Assembly (NCBI GenBank): GCA_964428355.1
Contig: CAYRYU010000033.1
Coordinates: forward strand, 6,511 to 70,510
Length of the DNA: 64,000 nt
Direction of reading: 5' to 3'
DNA from: CAYRYU01 sp964428355
GTDB taxonomy: Bacteria; Muiribacteriota; Ozemobacteria; Ozemobacterales; Ozemobacteraceae
In this document: piece after piece, positions 48,643-57,688 of the stretch
Layout: every line of letters starts with the position of its first letter
Numbering within the stretch: position 1 is the stretch's first letter
Made by a program: the position numbers and the translations under genes
The notes under the pieces: model-generated
What the model saw: the letters and a program-made list of their open reading frames with translations, nothing else
The model's database searches: none
Told to the model about the DNA's origin: nothing

Positions 48643-51167
48643 ACGAAGGCATTGAAAGCAGTCTCCCCGAGGGTTCGAGCCTGGACGAGGTGCAACCCGC
48701 GTTGGGGCACGACGAACAGGAGAGCGGGGTTTTCCCGGAAGCCCAGGAATTGGAATCGCCTTCTCCGGAATCATTGCCCTCCATCGGGGAATCGAGTTCC
48801 CGGATCCCAAGGAGGGGTTTCGATTGGGGTGATTCGGAATCCTGGGGGGAAGAAGATGAAGGTGGCTCCCCTCGCTCGCCTTCATGGGCGCTTTCCGCTT
48901 CAAATTCCCTTTTCCCCGGCTTGTCGGGAAACATCGCCTACTCTCTTCTACTTGTCTGGTTCATTGTCGTCGTGGTTCTCTCCGTTCCTTTCACCGGCCA
49001 CACGCAAGAAAATGATGCTGCCGCATCCAGCGACCAGGCTGCCGAGCAACCCGCGGCAGATGCTGGTTCCGATGCTCCGGCAGCGTCCAGTGGGGAGGGC
49101 ACTGCCTCCACTGGAGAGAATCCTCCCCCCGCCGAAGGTGATCCAGCTGCATCCTCGGGTGAAGGAGAAGCTTCCGCCGCTTCGGGAGATGGGGCTCCCG
49201 AAGACTCTTCGACTGAGGAGGGTGCTGAGGCAGCAACTTCCCCGGCGGACGAGCTTGCCGAAACCGTAAGAAGCCTTATCGATGCTGGGAAATGCGAGGA
49301 AGCGATCGGGAAATGCGAGGAAGCCACCGAGGCAATCGCCTCTTCGGACACCCTGCTCGAAAATTACGTCGAGGCCATGGCGAAAGCATCCAAGCCAAAT
49401 TGGGCAAGTCTCCAAAGCAAGGCGGAAGAACTGGTTGAGCGGAAGGGGCAGAGCCCGCTGACCGATTATGCCCTCGGCCGGGCTTTTGCAGAAAAACCGA
49501 AACCAGATCTGGCCAAGGCCCTTCAACATCTTGCGAGAGCGAAAGCGGTGAAGCGCGCCCCGGCGCCTGGTATCGCCATGCTCTATTACAAAGTGATGGT
49601 AATGGTGTATTGGAAATTCCTCGCCGGGGGTGCAGGGGGTCTTCTCCTTCTCTTGATCGTCTTGAAAAAACGCAGGAAAGCCCCCCCCTTGCAGGAAATC
49701 TTCATCGAAGGCCTTTCCCCGGCGGAAGGTGCCCCCAATGCCGCTGCGGCACCCACAGCCGGCGCACCTCCAATCCCTGCACCCGGTGCTCCCTCGGTCG
49801 CTCCCTCGCCCGCATCAGGAGGGCAGCCCACCCCTTACCAACTCCCGCCACGGCCCACTCCAATCCCTCCGGCTGGGCAAGGTGCAGCTGGGGCGTCTCC
49901 TCAGAAACCGCTTCCCCCTTCTCCCCTACCCCAGTCAGCTCCCGGAACCCAAGCCGCTCAGCTTCCCCCCCGCCCAACCCCGGTGCCTCCCACTCTTCCG
50001 CCGAAACCCTTGCCGAACCAGGCAACCCAGGTGCAAACCATCCCACAACCCGCGGTTCAGGCTCCGCCCCCCCAAACCGCTGCCGTTCATCCCCAACCAC
50101 AGCCGCAAACATCCCAGCCTTCTCCTGATTCCCAGGGGTCCCAACTCGACGGAGCGATGGCGAACCTGGATCTAGCAGAGGTGGCGAAGTTCCAGGCAAT
50201 GGTCGAGATGCCTGCGCGGCCGAATCTTCCCCCCCGCATCGACCTCGATGAGGTCTGGAAAACCCTGACGAAAAAGGCCATGGGAGCTCCAATGGGAAGG
50301 GATTTCCGCGACGGTCACGGGGCCGAGGGAGTCCCGATCAAAGGCGGACAAGGATCTCCGGGGGGCCGTGCCGGGGCAAAGCATGGCGTCTCTGAAAGGA
50401 GCGGGCCGGGTGGAAGCTCGGGTGAGCCCACGGTAACAGTTACGAAAGGCCCGGTAGACCTTTCCGACGCGACCATCGACCTTTCCCCCGGAGCTTTGAA
50501 AGACAATCTTGTAGAGAAAATGAAGATGCTCGCCATCACGGACGGGGAACTGAGGGCGTTACTCCTGCAACGCAACCCGGACCACATTCCCGACGTCATC
50601 GAATACATCCTGACCAAGCCAGAACCCGTGCGCCTGGCCTTTCTGGCCCGGGAAATAGGCAACTACAGGGATCCCGCCATCTCGGATGTCCTTTCGAGCC
50701 TGCTTTTCCACGAAGACCAGCGGGTGGTACTCGCGGCGATCCAGGGATTGCAGATGAATGGAGGAAAAGAGGCCGTTCTTCTCGTCTGCCCGTTCCTGCA
50801 GTCCAATGTTCCAGTCCTTGGTGAGGCCGCAAAGGCTGCCCTAAGTTCTTTCGGCCCGCAAAGGATCCTCGAAGCCATGATGGATCTTCCACGGTCACCC
50901 GATGACCGAATCCGGGAGTCGGGAGTATTCCTCCTTTCCCGAATGAAGGGCACCGGAGTTATCCAGGTTCTCTGCGAAATGTTGTTCGACAAGTCGCAGG
51001 CAATCCGCCGCCAGGTGATGCTGGCCATGGCACATCAGAAAGACCCGGTCTTTCTCCAGCTCCTCCGGGATTTTTTCCGCCGTGCAACGGACGAGGAGGA
51101 CAAGAAGATGGCCAGGAAAGCGATCGTGTATCTCCAGAACTTTGTGCCCCCCGCCCGAACCGCCTGA
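48639..51167 (+). CDS. Two-helix membrane protein with Pro-rich linker and C-terminal HEAT-like repeats
   Basis: 842 residues. A cytoplasmic acidic/Ser-rich N-terminus (about 1-95) leads to a first membrane helix (IAYSLLLVWFIVVVVLSVPF, about 103-122) and an Ala/Ser/Glu-rich then TPR-like helical region outside (about 130-310). After a second helix (about 317-343) a long Pro/Ala/Gln linker (about 360-510) and a Gly-rich part lead to four or five HEAT-like repeats (about 640-835: PVRLAFLAREIGNYRDPAIS, VVLAAIQGLQMNGGKEAVLL, AIRRQVMLAMAHQKDPVFLQ). It looks like an envelope-to-cytoplasm scaffold. It is coupled to the upstream lipoprotein gene. Unrecognised as a whole. Confidence 0.82.
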   Translation: MNEGIESSLPEGSSLDEVQPALGHDEQESGVFPEAQELESPSPESLPSIGESSSRIPRRGFDWGDSESWGEEDEGGSPRSPSWALSASNSLFPGLSGNIAYSLLLVWFIVVVVLSVPFTGHTQENDAAASSDQAAEQPAADAGSDAPAASSGEGTASTGENPPPAEGDPAASSGEGEASAASGDGAPEDSSTEEGAEAATSPADELAETVRSLIDAGKCEEAIGKCEEATEAIASSDTLLENYVEAMAKASKPNWASLQSKAEELVERKGQSPLTDYALGRAFAEKPKPDLAKALQHLARAKAVKRAPAPGIAMLYYKVMVMVYWKFLAGGAGGLLLLLIVLKKRRKAPPLQEIFIEGLSPAEGAPNAAAAPTAGAPPIPAPGAPSVAPSPASGGQPTPYQLPPRPTPIPPAGQGAAGASPQKPLPPSPLPQSAPGTQAAQLPPRPTPVPPTLPPKPLPNQATQVQTIPQPAVQAPPPQTAAVHPQPQPQTSQPSPDSQGSQLDGAMANLDLAEVAKFQAMVEMPARPNLPPRIDLDEVWKTLTKKAMGAPMGRDFRDGHGAEGVPIKGGQGSPGGRAGAKHGVSERSGPGGSSGEPTVTVTKGPVDLSDATIDLSPGALKDNLVEKMKMLAITDGELRALLLQRNPDHIPDVIEYILTKPEPVRLAFLAREIGNYRDPAISDVLSSLLFHEDQRVVLAAIQGLQMNGGKEAVLLVCPFLQSNVPVLGEAAKAALSSFGPQRILEAMMDLPRSPDDRIRESGVFLLSRMKGTGVIQVLCEMLFDKSQAIRRQVMLAMAHQKDPVFLQLLRDFFRRATDEEDKKMARKAIVYLQNFVPPARTA

Positions 51168-51384
51168 TCCGAAAACACGGATCTTCTCCAGCCCGAATTC
51201 CTGAAATCCACAAATTTCTTTCCTCGCAAACACCCCTTTGAAAGGCACAACCCAACGGGAATCGGAAATTTGGCCCCGAGGGGCGAACTTTTTGTGCCCG
51301 AAAAACGTATATAATTATGAGGGAACAAAAATGGAAATTCGCCGGTTGGTAGCACCACCCCACAACCGGAAAGGGAGGACAGGC

Positions 51385-52509
51385 ATGAAACAAGGATCAT
51401 CGAGGTTTTTGTCAGGGGTTCTCTTGCTGATTCTGGTAGCGCTGACGGCTTACTCCCAGGAAACCACCACCACGACCTCCTCCAAACCCTGGGAGAATCC
51501 AGCCTCCGGGTTCACCCCTACCGCCACCACAGGAACGGGCAAAACCCCTGTCGACGGCATCGAACCCGTCATCCAGACCAATGGCGCACAAAAGGCAGAC
51601 GGAGCCACCACCGCCGCCGCGGGAACCGGCTCCCAACAAAGCTGGGTCAACGGCTTCCTGAATACCACCGCCGACAAGATCAAAACAGGGGGAGTCATCT
51701 CCGGCTCCTGCTGGACCTGGCAGAAAAGCTGGAAGATCGGAGCGGACGGAAAGCCGGTCGAAGTGAAGGAAGCCTTCCAGGAAGGCGCGGTCAACGGAAC
51801 CGTTGGCCAGACCAACACCCCCCCAGGGATCTCAACCTCCGAGGCTCCGCCGGGCAACCCAACCCCGTCGTCCCCAAATTCACCTTCAAACCCCAATTCC
51901 CCCAGCAATCCAAGCACCCCGGTCAATCCCAACGGAAACCCGTCGAATCCTCCCGCTTCGAATTTCCCTGGGGCGACCCCGGTGGCTCCCCCCGACAAAC
52001 CCGCGCCTGATGTCCCCTACTACACACCCAAAGACCCGGTGGACATTTCCCAACCCCCACTTCCTCCCGCACCCATCAAGCTTGTCATCTATGACCCCAT
52101 CGCCCGGACAGAACAGCCCTTTGGAGCTGTCGTCAACCCTTCCGCCTTCTCCTCATTCCCCCCTGTCGTTGCCAAAGCCGACCCCGTTCCGGAGGACACC
52201 CGCGTGAAGCTGGGTCTCGAGCTCGACCGGAACAAGGTCCAGCCCGAAGAGGTTTCCCTTACCGTTACCGACAACGAAGGGGACCACATCATCCCCAAGG
52301 AAGTCTATGACAGCCAGTACAGGCACATCTTCAGGATCCCATCTCTCGACCAGTACAAGGCGGTCGTCACCTACAGGCATCCTCTCGATCCGGCAAAAAA
52401 GGATCTCCAGGTCATCAATGTCACCATCCCAGTGTACAAGCTAGGGTTCCAGAACCGGACGATCGACGCTCACCAGACGCGAGTTGACGACCCGCAATCT
52501 GCCCAGTGA
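51385..52509 (+). CDS. Exported Pro/Ser/Asn-linker protein
   Basis: The start at 51385 (GGGAGG 6 nt upstream) gives 374 residues with a signal peptide (about 1-25, ending AYSQ). A small Trp-containing region (SQQSWVNGFLNTTADKIKTG, SCWTWQKSWKIG; about 80-125) is followed by a low-complexity linker of SPN/SNP units (about 150-215). A C-terminal beta domain comes last (about 230-374: VKLGLELDRNKVQPEEVSLT, YKAVVTYRHPLDPAKKDLQV). It looks like a cell-surface protein with a flexible stalk. A TATAAT at 51310-51315 may be its -10 box. Family unknown. Confidence 0.77.
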   Translation: MKQGSSRFLSGVLLLILVALTAYSQETTTTTSSKPWENPASGFTPTATTGTGKTPVDGIEPVIQTNGAQKADGATTAAAGTGSQQSWVNGFLNTTADKIKTGGVISGSCWTWQKSWKIGADGKPVEVKEAFQEGAVNGTVGQTNTPPGISTSEAPPGNPTPSSPNSPSNPNSPSNPSTPVNPNGNPSNPPASNFPGATPVAPPDKPAPDVPYYTPKDPVDISQPPLPPAPIKLVIYDPIARTEQPFGAVVNPSAFSSFPPVVAKADPVPEDTRVKLGLELDRNKVQPEEVSLTVTDNEGDHIIPKEVYDSQYRHIFRIPSLDQYKAVVTYRHPLDPAKKDLQVINVTIPVYKLGFQNRTIDAHQTRVDDPQSAQ

Positions 52510-52590
52510 GGCTTCCGGGCATCGATTTCCCGGCCAAGGGGCCGCTGCGGAGATGAGCTGTCCCTGAAGATGATTCCCCCCCCGGAAACC

Positions 52591-52638
52591 GGCTTCGAAA
52601 GAAATCCCGCCGTGATCGGCGGGGTTTTCTTCGAAGCG
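52591..52638. terminator. Long bidirectional terminator hairpin
   Basis: The inner stem CCCGCC/GGCGGG (52606-52623, GTGATC loop) is extended by GCTTCGAAAGAAA pairing with TTTTCTTCGAAGC. The plus-strand inner stem is followed by GTTTTCTTC. It lies between convergent genes ending at 52509 and 52650. Confidence 0.75.
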
Positions 52639-52649
52639 GAACCTTCAGG

Positions 52650-53504
52650 CTAATCCCATGGGTTCTTTTCGCTGCACAGGTTGATGATGATTTGCGACAT
52701 CCGGGAGGGAAGCGGATGGCGTTTCCCGGTGAATTCCAGTATCGCTCTGGCGGATTCGGGATTCCTCCCGTAACCTTGTACCATCGCCCTGAAATCCCCG
52801 GCAAGCTTGGGAAAACGCCTTTCGAACCGCCGCTCCCTAGCGAAAATGTCTCTCAAGCCGGGAATCTCCTCCTCGGTCAACTCGACCAGTTCCATTATCC
52901 TGTCGATCGTGAAATGCTGTATCAGACGGGTGGCTGCAAGTTCCTCTCCGCGCCGGCAACGGCAAAGACCGACATAGAGGTTGGAAAGGACCTCTCCCAC
53001 GATCCATTCCCTGTTTTTCCCTTGTGGGCCATGTTTAAAATGAAGTGGTTCGCAAAACCGCTCGTCGAAGGACTCTTCCTTCCAGATGATCTTTCCTCGT
53101 GAGAATGGTATCCCACGCAGCTCAGAAGGCTCGAAAACGGCGAATTCGCAGAATACCCCGTCATCGAACATGGCTTTGTACCCGTCAACGGTGTTTCTGT
53201 AAAGGAATGCGACTGGGGCGACCCGTTCCAACCAGCCGAGATCAGCGAGGAAGGCGGATTTTCTGGACTCCTTCACGATCGCGAAAAAGTCGAGGTCCGA
53301 GTATGCATCCATCCGGGCTGATTCGGGCCCGGCCGACCCCAGGCCGAGGAGGGCATAAGCCTCCCCGGAAGATTCCAGGGATTCTCCGATATCCCTCAAC
53401 CTTTCCTTCATAAGGTCGGGACGGTTTTCTTCTGGAAACGGTCGGTTCGAGCCCATTCCCCCGTTCTTTCCGAAAACCGGCGAATGCTGACCGTTTTTTT
53501 TCAT
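52650..53504 (-). CDS. Nucleotidyltransferase-fold protein
   Basis: 284 residues (starts at 53456 or 53504 are possible; 53504 is 9 bp after the GH13 stop). The polymerase-beta-like motif is YALLGLGSAGPESARMDAYSDLDFFAIV, with GS and DxD as in aminoglycoside and other small-molecule nucleotidyltransferases. A helical C-terminal domain (TRLIQHFTIDRIMELVELTEEE) follows, as in AadK/ANT-type proteins and streptomycin-adenylyltransferase-like folds. It probably adenylylates a small molecule or sugar. It is in one transcription unit with the GH13 gene. Confidence 0.82.
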   Translation of the reverse strand: MKKNGQHSPVFGKNGGMGSNRPFPEENRPDLMKERLRDIGESLESSGEAYALLGLGSAGPESARMDAYSDLDFFAIVKESRKSAFLADLGWLERVAPVAFLYRNTVDGYKAMFDDGVFCEFAVFEPSELRGIPFSRGKIIWKEESFDERFCEPLHFKHGPQGKNREWIVGEVLSNLYVGLCRCRRGEELAATRLIQHFTIDRIMELVELTEEEIPGLRDIFARERRFERRFPKLAGDFRAMVQGYGRNPESARAILEFTGKRHPLPSRMSQIIINLCSEKNPWD

Positions 53505-53513
53505 TTATCCATC

Positions 53514-55658
53514 CTACACCTTCTGAAGCCGGAGAAACTGGATTTCGTTGGGAAACGTGAACTGGACGCACACACCGTCACGATATATCTCCTTTGCGGA
53601 ACGCGGAGCCGACCAGAAGTTCGCGCCGGGGTGATCGGAAACCAGGTTGAGGGCTTTGTAGAACCCGCTCAGGCAAAGTTCCCCCGGGAAGCGAAAGACA
53701 CCGTTCTCACACCCTCGAGTGTTGAGATTCACGAACACGAGGACGACCGAATCGAGGGTTCCCTCGCTCACCCACCGGGCAACGGAAAATATCCGGTGGT
53801 GGAACCCGCCCGTCATCAGCGGAAGGAATCTCCGGTTTGGTCCTGTCAGTTCAGGGGAGCTCTGGCGGGCCCGGTTGATCCGCCGATACAGTTTTGCCAC
53901 GGCCCCGCGTTCAGCGTCGGGACTGGTCCATACCTCGTACATGTCGGCGAACTTGTCTCTGAAAGGCAGCTTTCCGGAAACCCCAAGGGGCTGTCCCATG
54001 AAGACCATCGGAACCCCGAACATCGCCGCCGCGACGGCATATCGCCCCACCATTCCCCAACGGTCTGAACCTCCCTCTTCATCGTGGCTCGTTCCGTTAT
54101 GCATGAATAGAGCGGAATCCCCGAAAACCCCTGTCTCCCGTTCGAGGGAGGACACAAGCTCTCCCATCGTCACCCCCTCCGACCTGTACAAACCGTGGTC
54201 TACGGTTCCAACCACGTCGAACACACGGTTCAGGCGGTATTGGACTTTGTCCGGATCGAGCACTTCCGCAAGGAAAACGAAGTCCCACCTTTTGTTCCGG
54301 GTCGTGTTGACGATGAACTCCCACAGGCGGTTGGGGAGTCCCTGAGCAAAGTCGGCGCGGATCCCAGCAAGCTTGTTCCCGGTCTTTTCGAGCCAGAAGG
54401 GGATGATGTGCGCGAAGAAACGCCAGATTTCGAGGGTTTCCCGATCGCGGGAGAGGTCGGTATAGAAAAGGTCCCTCTCATCTTCCGCGCTTCCGCGCGG
54501 ATCGTGGAATTTCCAGGGCTTGGGCCCGAGTGCGGAATAGTCCCCGAAGAACCAGTCGACGTTTGCGTCGTCCCAGACATGCTCATCGAGCCTGTCCGCA
54601 GGGGCATAGAGGGCGCAGGAGAAACTGTCGGTCGCCCGCTCCCGGTAGTGGGGAACGACCCCGCAGAAGCCCTGTTCAGACCCGCGCGTGCAGAACGAGG
54701 GCCGTACATCCCGAATCCAGGCCGAGGACTCGCCCGGCCTGCACAGCCCGGCCTTGACGCCGCCTTCGCCGAACACGACGTCGCGGCCCGCGTGGTTGAA
54801 GGCGACGTCGAGGAAAACGTCGAGACCGATGTTTTCGGCCTGCTCGACAAGTTTCCTGAAAAGGCCCATCGATTCCCTGGCGGAACAGGACCGGGACAAC
54901 CATGGGTTGACGCTGAAGTAATCCCGGGCAGCGTAGGGGCTTCCCGGACGGTCGTTTTCCGCCCACCGGTTCTCCTCCATGTTCCAGCGCCACCGGGTGT
55001 TGGGGAAGATCGGCATCAGCCAGAGCGTGTTGAACCCGAGGGTTCGGACGATATACTCCAGGTCGAAAGGATTGAAATCGTCGTAATCGTTTCCCGGAAG
55101 AAAATCCTCGAGTGTGCTACGGTTCTGGAAATCCCCGCCATGCAGTGCCTCCACGCTGAGTGCGTTTGCTTCGTAAATCCGGAGGCTGGCTGCTTTCGCG
55201 GGGGAGACCACCACGGCACAGTCGCGCTGTTTCATGTCGGCGTCGGGTGTCGGCCGGAAATCGTTGTGCCACCAGAATTCCCGGCTTCCCGAAAGCCTGA
55301 ACCTGGTTGTAAGGCGGTAAGCCCCACACTTCTGGAGTTGAATCGCCGTCTGGAAAACGAAATTGTCACCCTTTCTTCCGGAGAAGACCATTGGGAGGTT
55401 CATCCAATAGGAGGAGGCATTTCCAGATTCCGCCAGGGGTTCGAACGGTTTGACGTGATCCCGGCGGTTGAGATTGGTGAAGACTTCGACCTGGAAATCT
55501 TCGGGTGCGAAACCCCCAGCAGCGATCTCCACCTGCACTTCGATCGACTTGCGCGGTGAAATTGTCTCATCGAGAAAGTACTTCCGCGTTCCGTAGTTGC
55601 CCGAAAGCCTGTCAACCGTGAGGTTTCCCATCCAAGGGCGATATTCGGTCATGGCCAT
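53514..55658 (-). CDS. GH13 alpha-amylase-family glycosidase
   Basis: 714 residues. An N-terminal beta domain (about 1-190) precedes the (beta/alpha)8 barrel. Conserved regions are DVFLDVAFNHAGRD (region I), the nucleophile Asp in GIRADFAQG (region II, about residue 434), the acid/base Glu in DFVFLAEVLDPD (about 461), and the His-Asp pair in FMHNGTSHDEEGG (about 524). No signal peptide, so it acts on intracellular alpha-glucans, glycogen or malto-oligosaccharides. The N-terminal domain and LEYIVRTLGFNTLWLMPIFP suggest a GH13 member acting on branched or linear oligosaccharides; subfamily unassigned. Confidence 0.9.
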   Translation of the reverse strand: MAMTEYRPWMGNLTVDRLSGNYGTRKYFLDETISPRKSIEVQVEIAAGGFAPEDFQVEVFTNLNRRDHVKPFEPLAESGNASSYWMNLPMVFSGRKGDNFVFQTAIQLQKCGAYRLTTRFRLSGSREFWWHNDFRPTPDADMKQRDCAVVVSPAKAASLRIYEANALSVEALHGGDFQNRSTLEDFLPGNDYDDFNPFDLEYIVRTLGFNTLWLMPIFPNTRWRWNMEENRWAENDRPGSPYAARDYFSVNPWLSRSCSARESMGLFRKLVEQAENIGLDVFLDVAFNHAGRDVVFGEGGVKAGLCRPGESSAWIRDVRPSFCTRGSEQGFCGVVPHYRERATDSFSCALYAPADRLDEHVWDDANVDWFFGDYSALGPKPWKFHDPRGSAEDERDLFYTDLSRDRETLEIWRFFAHIIPFWLEKTGNKLAGIRADFAQGLPNRLWEFIVNTTRNKRWDFVFLAEVLDPDKVQYRLNRVFDVVGTVDHGLYRSEGVTMGELVSSLERETGVFGDSALFMHNGTSHDEEGGSDRWGMVGRYAVAAAMFGVPMVFMGQPLGVSGKLPFRDKFADMYEVWTSPDAERGAVAKLYRRINRARQSSPELTGPNRRFLPLMTGGFHHRIFSVARWVSEGTLDSVVLVFVNLNTRGCENGVFRFPGELCLSGFYKALNLVSDHPGANFWSAPRSAKEIYRDGVCVQFTFPNEIQFLRLQKV

Positions 55659-55715
55659 CCTCCTTGATCGTCACCGTTCCGGTCGGGTCTCTTTCGACTC
55701 ACTTTTCACGTCTTT

Positions 55716-55916
55716 TCACCGTGAGGAAGCCGAAGGAGACTCGGTGATCAGGACTGAGAGGACTCCAAATGAAGAAGGGCCACGGGAGGGAGTTGGCTCG
55801 GTCGGCAGGATGAAATTCGTTGGGAGGCCGATTTCGGCATGCGTCATCAGGTTTCTCGTTACGGACATCTGCTTGGTTCTTTCATGCAGGAGGTTGATCA
55901 CACGCTGAACACAATT
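55716..55916 (-). CDS. C-terminal fragment, possibly of the histidine kinase across the gap
   Basis: The minus-strand frame is open from the N run to a stop at 55716. The sequence ends VTRNLMTHAEIGLPTNFILP, followed by a Ser/Pro-rich tail. GLPTNFILP loosely resembles the GTxFxLxLP end of a histidine-kinase ATPase domain, consistent with the DHp-like part on the other side of the gap. The frame relation across the gap cannot be known, so this link is tentative. Confidence 0.4.
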   Translation of the reverse strand, partial: NCVQRVINLLHERTKQMSVTRNLMTHAEIGLPTNFILPTEPTPSRGPSSFGVLSVLITESPSASSR

Positions 55917-56016
55917 NNNNNNNNNNNNNNNNNNNNNNNNNNNNNNNNNNNNNNNNNNNNNNNNNNNNNNNNNNNNNNNNNNNNNNNNNNNNNNNNNNNN
56001 NNNNNNNNNNNNNNNN
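55917..56016. other. Scaffold gap with missing sequence
   Basis: 100 Ns. The flanks do not overlap, so real sequence of unknown length is missing. If the flanking pieces are one kinase, most of the ATPase domain lies here. Confidence 0.85.
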
Positions 56017-56660
56017 CCGTCATCGAAAGGTTTGAGGTTCGACAGGAACGCGGGCACCAGATCCGCGGCCCGGATCGAAGACCGGCCCGCAAGTGACTGG
56101 TCAAGGATCTGCCCACCAAGAACCGAGAAATCACCGGAACCCCGTAAGAGCGCGAAACCGCCAAGCATTCCGGACAGGTTCCTCAGATGATGGTGTTGCC
56201 CCTTGAAAATCCCCGCTGCTCCCCAGAAGGGCGGGAAAGACCGCATAAGGGCCAGCTGGTTCGGATCGAAGGAGTACCGAACAGGCCGTCCTTTCCCTCC
56301 CGAAACCATCCTCCTGAACTGCAGAAAGGAAACCCGCTGCCAGACCAGGCGATCCTCCCGAACGAAAGAGCCCAGTACAAGTAGATTCCCAAGGTCACCC
56401 CGGAGGGGTTTTCCCCCAACCTTGAAACTGACCCTGGATCGGACGCCATGTACGAACCCGGACTCAACCTGGACCGTGAAATCCCGTACCCGGTGAAACT
56501 CGAGCTTATCATCGCTTCCCCCGGCCTGGGTAATCGCTTCCACGAAGGCGGACTCCCCGGACTTCCCGAGCGCCTCGGCCTCGAATGAACGGCGGATCCG
56601 CGACGCCACACGCCACTGCCAGTTGTTGAATTCCGGTGAATTCAGAAAAAAAGGGTTCAA
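56017..56660 (-). CDS. Probable histidine kinase fragment (DHp-like), 3' end in gap
   Basis: The start is a TTG at 56660 with GAGGAGA 5 nt upstream (NPFFLNSPEFNNWQWRVASR), giving 215 residues before the gap. There is no membrane segment. After an unassigned sensor-like part comes IFKGQHHHLRNLSGMLGGFA then LGGQILDQSLAGRSSIRAAD and LVPAFLSNLKPF. This has the shape of the hybrid-type DHp helices (AHDFNNLLTVILG... AADLTRQLLAFS), with His near residue 155. The response regulator gene just upstream supports a two-component role. The assignment is tentative; the ATPase domain is missing. Confidence 0.5.
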
Positions 56661-56771
56661 GACATCTCTCCTCAGCCGGCTTTGTCGAGGACTTCGGACC
56701 TCCCGTTGCAGGTTCCCCACGACCCGGCGGTGACACCGAATTCAACCTATCACCCTTTCAAGAAGTTGTCT

Positions 56772-56791
56772 GTCCCCCGAACGGGGGACAA
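56772..56791. repeat. REP-like palindrome TGTCCCCC-GAAC-GGGGGACA
   Basis: A perfect 8-bp inverted repeat with a 4-nt loop. Its TGTCCCCCGTT (minus strand) also occurs in the arm of the palindrome at 12003-12055. Confidence 0.6.
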
Positions 56792-56821
56792 AAAAACGGC
56801 GAAAATTCATGCATTTCGCCA
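56791..56821 (-). terminator. Terminator of the response regulator gene
   Basis: On the minus strand GGCGAAA, a 9-nt loop and TTTCGCC (56821-56799) are followed by G and seven T residues. It lies 90 bp after the stop at 56911, so the downstream kinase-like gene may need its own promoter or depend on read-through. Confidence 0.65.
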
Positions 56822-56910
56822 TTTGGGGCGGATTTTGCGAGGGCAGATCGAAGAAAAAAAAATTTTTGGTAGAAAAAATGGCGAAACTTGCCTCGTGCAA
56901 GAGAAAGCCG

Positions 56911-57684
56911 CTAGCGGAAAGAGTTCCGGCGGAGTTGGGGGATTGCATCCATCTTTCGGCCCGCCGGGGAACCGGAAACGAGCTTGTCCTCCGAAAGTCC
57001 TTCCGGAGAAGCTTCTGCGGGAAGGATGACGAGAGCCTGGGGTGGCCCTCCCTTGAGGATGAGTGCATATCTGACGAGGTCGCCACGCGACTTGAGGCCA
57101 AGCTTTCTTGTCGCCCGCTTCAGGAAAGTCTCGAGCGTGGACAGGCCGATCCCGTGCCATTTGCTGATTTCCCTCCGCGTGTAGCCCTCCCCGATGAGCT
57201 CGATAACGAATTTCTCCCTGGGTGAAAGGATGCACTGCCTGACCTTCATCGGTGGAAGCTCCTTGTATCTGTCTGTCAGGATCGAGTCCATCGCCCGGGA
57301 GGAGATGAATGAGCCCCCCGAAAGCACTTCCTCGAAAGCCGCGGGGAGCTGGTCCAATTGGTCTTCCTTGCAGAAGAAGCCGTCCGCGCCAGCTTTGATG
57401 CACTTCAGTATTGTCGAGGCGAGGCAGCTCATGGAAACGACCATGATCTTCGACCGGGGCTTTTTCCCGTGCCATTCCCGGATCATTTCGATTCCGTCTC
57501 CGTCCCGGAATGTCAGGTCGAGGAGGAGGAAATCCCATTCCGCCTCTTTGAGGATCCTGGACCCCTCGGCGACGGAGGAACCTTCGCCGACGAGTCTGTG
57601 TCCCCCCTGCTCGATGAAGGCTTTCAGCGAGTATCTGACGAGGGGATGGTCGTCGATCACCACGAATCTTTGTCTTTTTCGCAT
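56911..57684 (-). CDS. NarL/LuxR-type response regulator
   Basis: 257 residues. The receiver domain (about 1-125) has the acidic pair in VVIDDHPLVRYSL, the phosphoacceptor Asp in FLLLDLTFRDGDG (about residue 54), Ser in MVVSMS and Lys in FFCKEDQLDQL. The helix-turn-helix is LSPREKFVIELIGEGYTRRE, ISKWHGIGLSTLETFLKRAT, RKLGLKSRGDLVRYAL. The C-terminal 40 residues are an extra Pro/Ser-rich tail. It probably pairs with the kinase-like protein encoded downstream. No DNA target can be assigned. Confidence 0.9.
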   Translation of the reverse strand: MRKRQRFVVIDDHPLVRYSLKAFIEQGGHRLVGEGSSVAEGSRILKEAEWDFLLLDLTFRDGDGIEMIREWHGKKPRSKIMVVSMSCLASTILKCIKAGADGFFCKEDQLDQLPAAFEEVLSGGSFISSRAMDSILTDRYKELPPMKVRQCILSPREKFVIELIGEGYTRREISKWHGIGLSTLETFLKRATRKLGLKSRGDLVRYALILKGGPPQALVILPAEASPEGLSEDKLVSGSPAGRKMDAIPQLRRNSFR

Positions 57685-57688
57685 ATCC

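Noticed and set aside
54195..55559. 454-codon plus-strand open frame
   Set aside because: Antisense shadow of the GH13 gene, whose catalytic motifs are all present on the other strand.
56017..56660. Lysine 2,3-aminomutase, suggested by NNWQWRVASRIRR
   Set aside because: The rest lacks the radical SAM CxxxCxxC motif; the helix near residue 155 looks like a kinase DHp domain instead.
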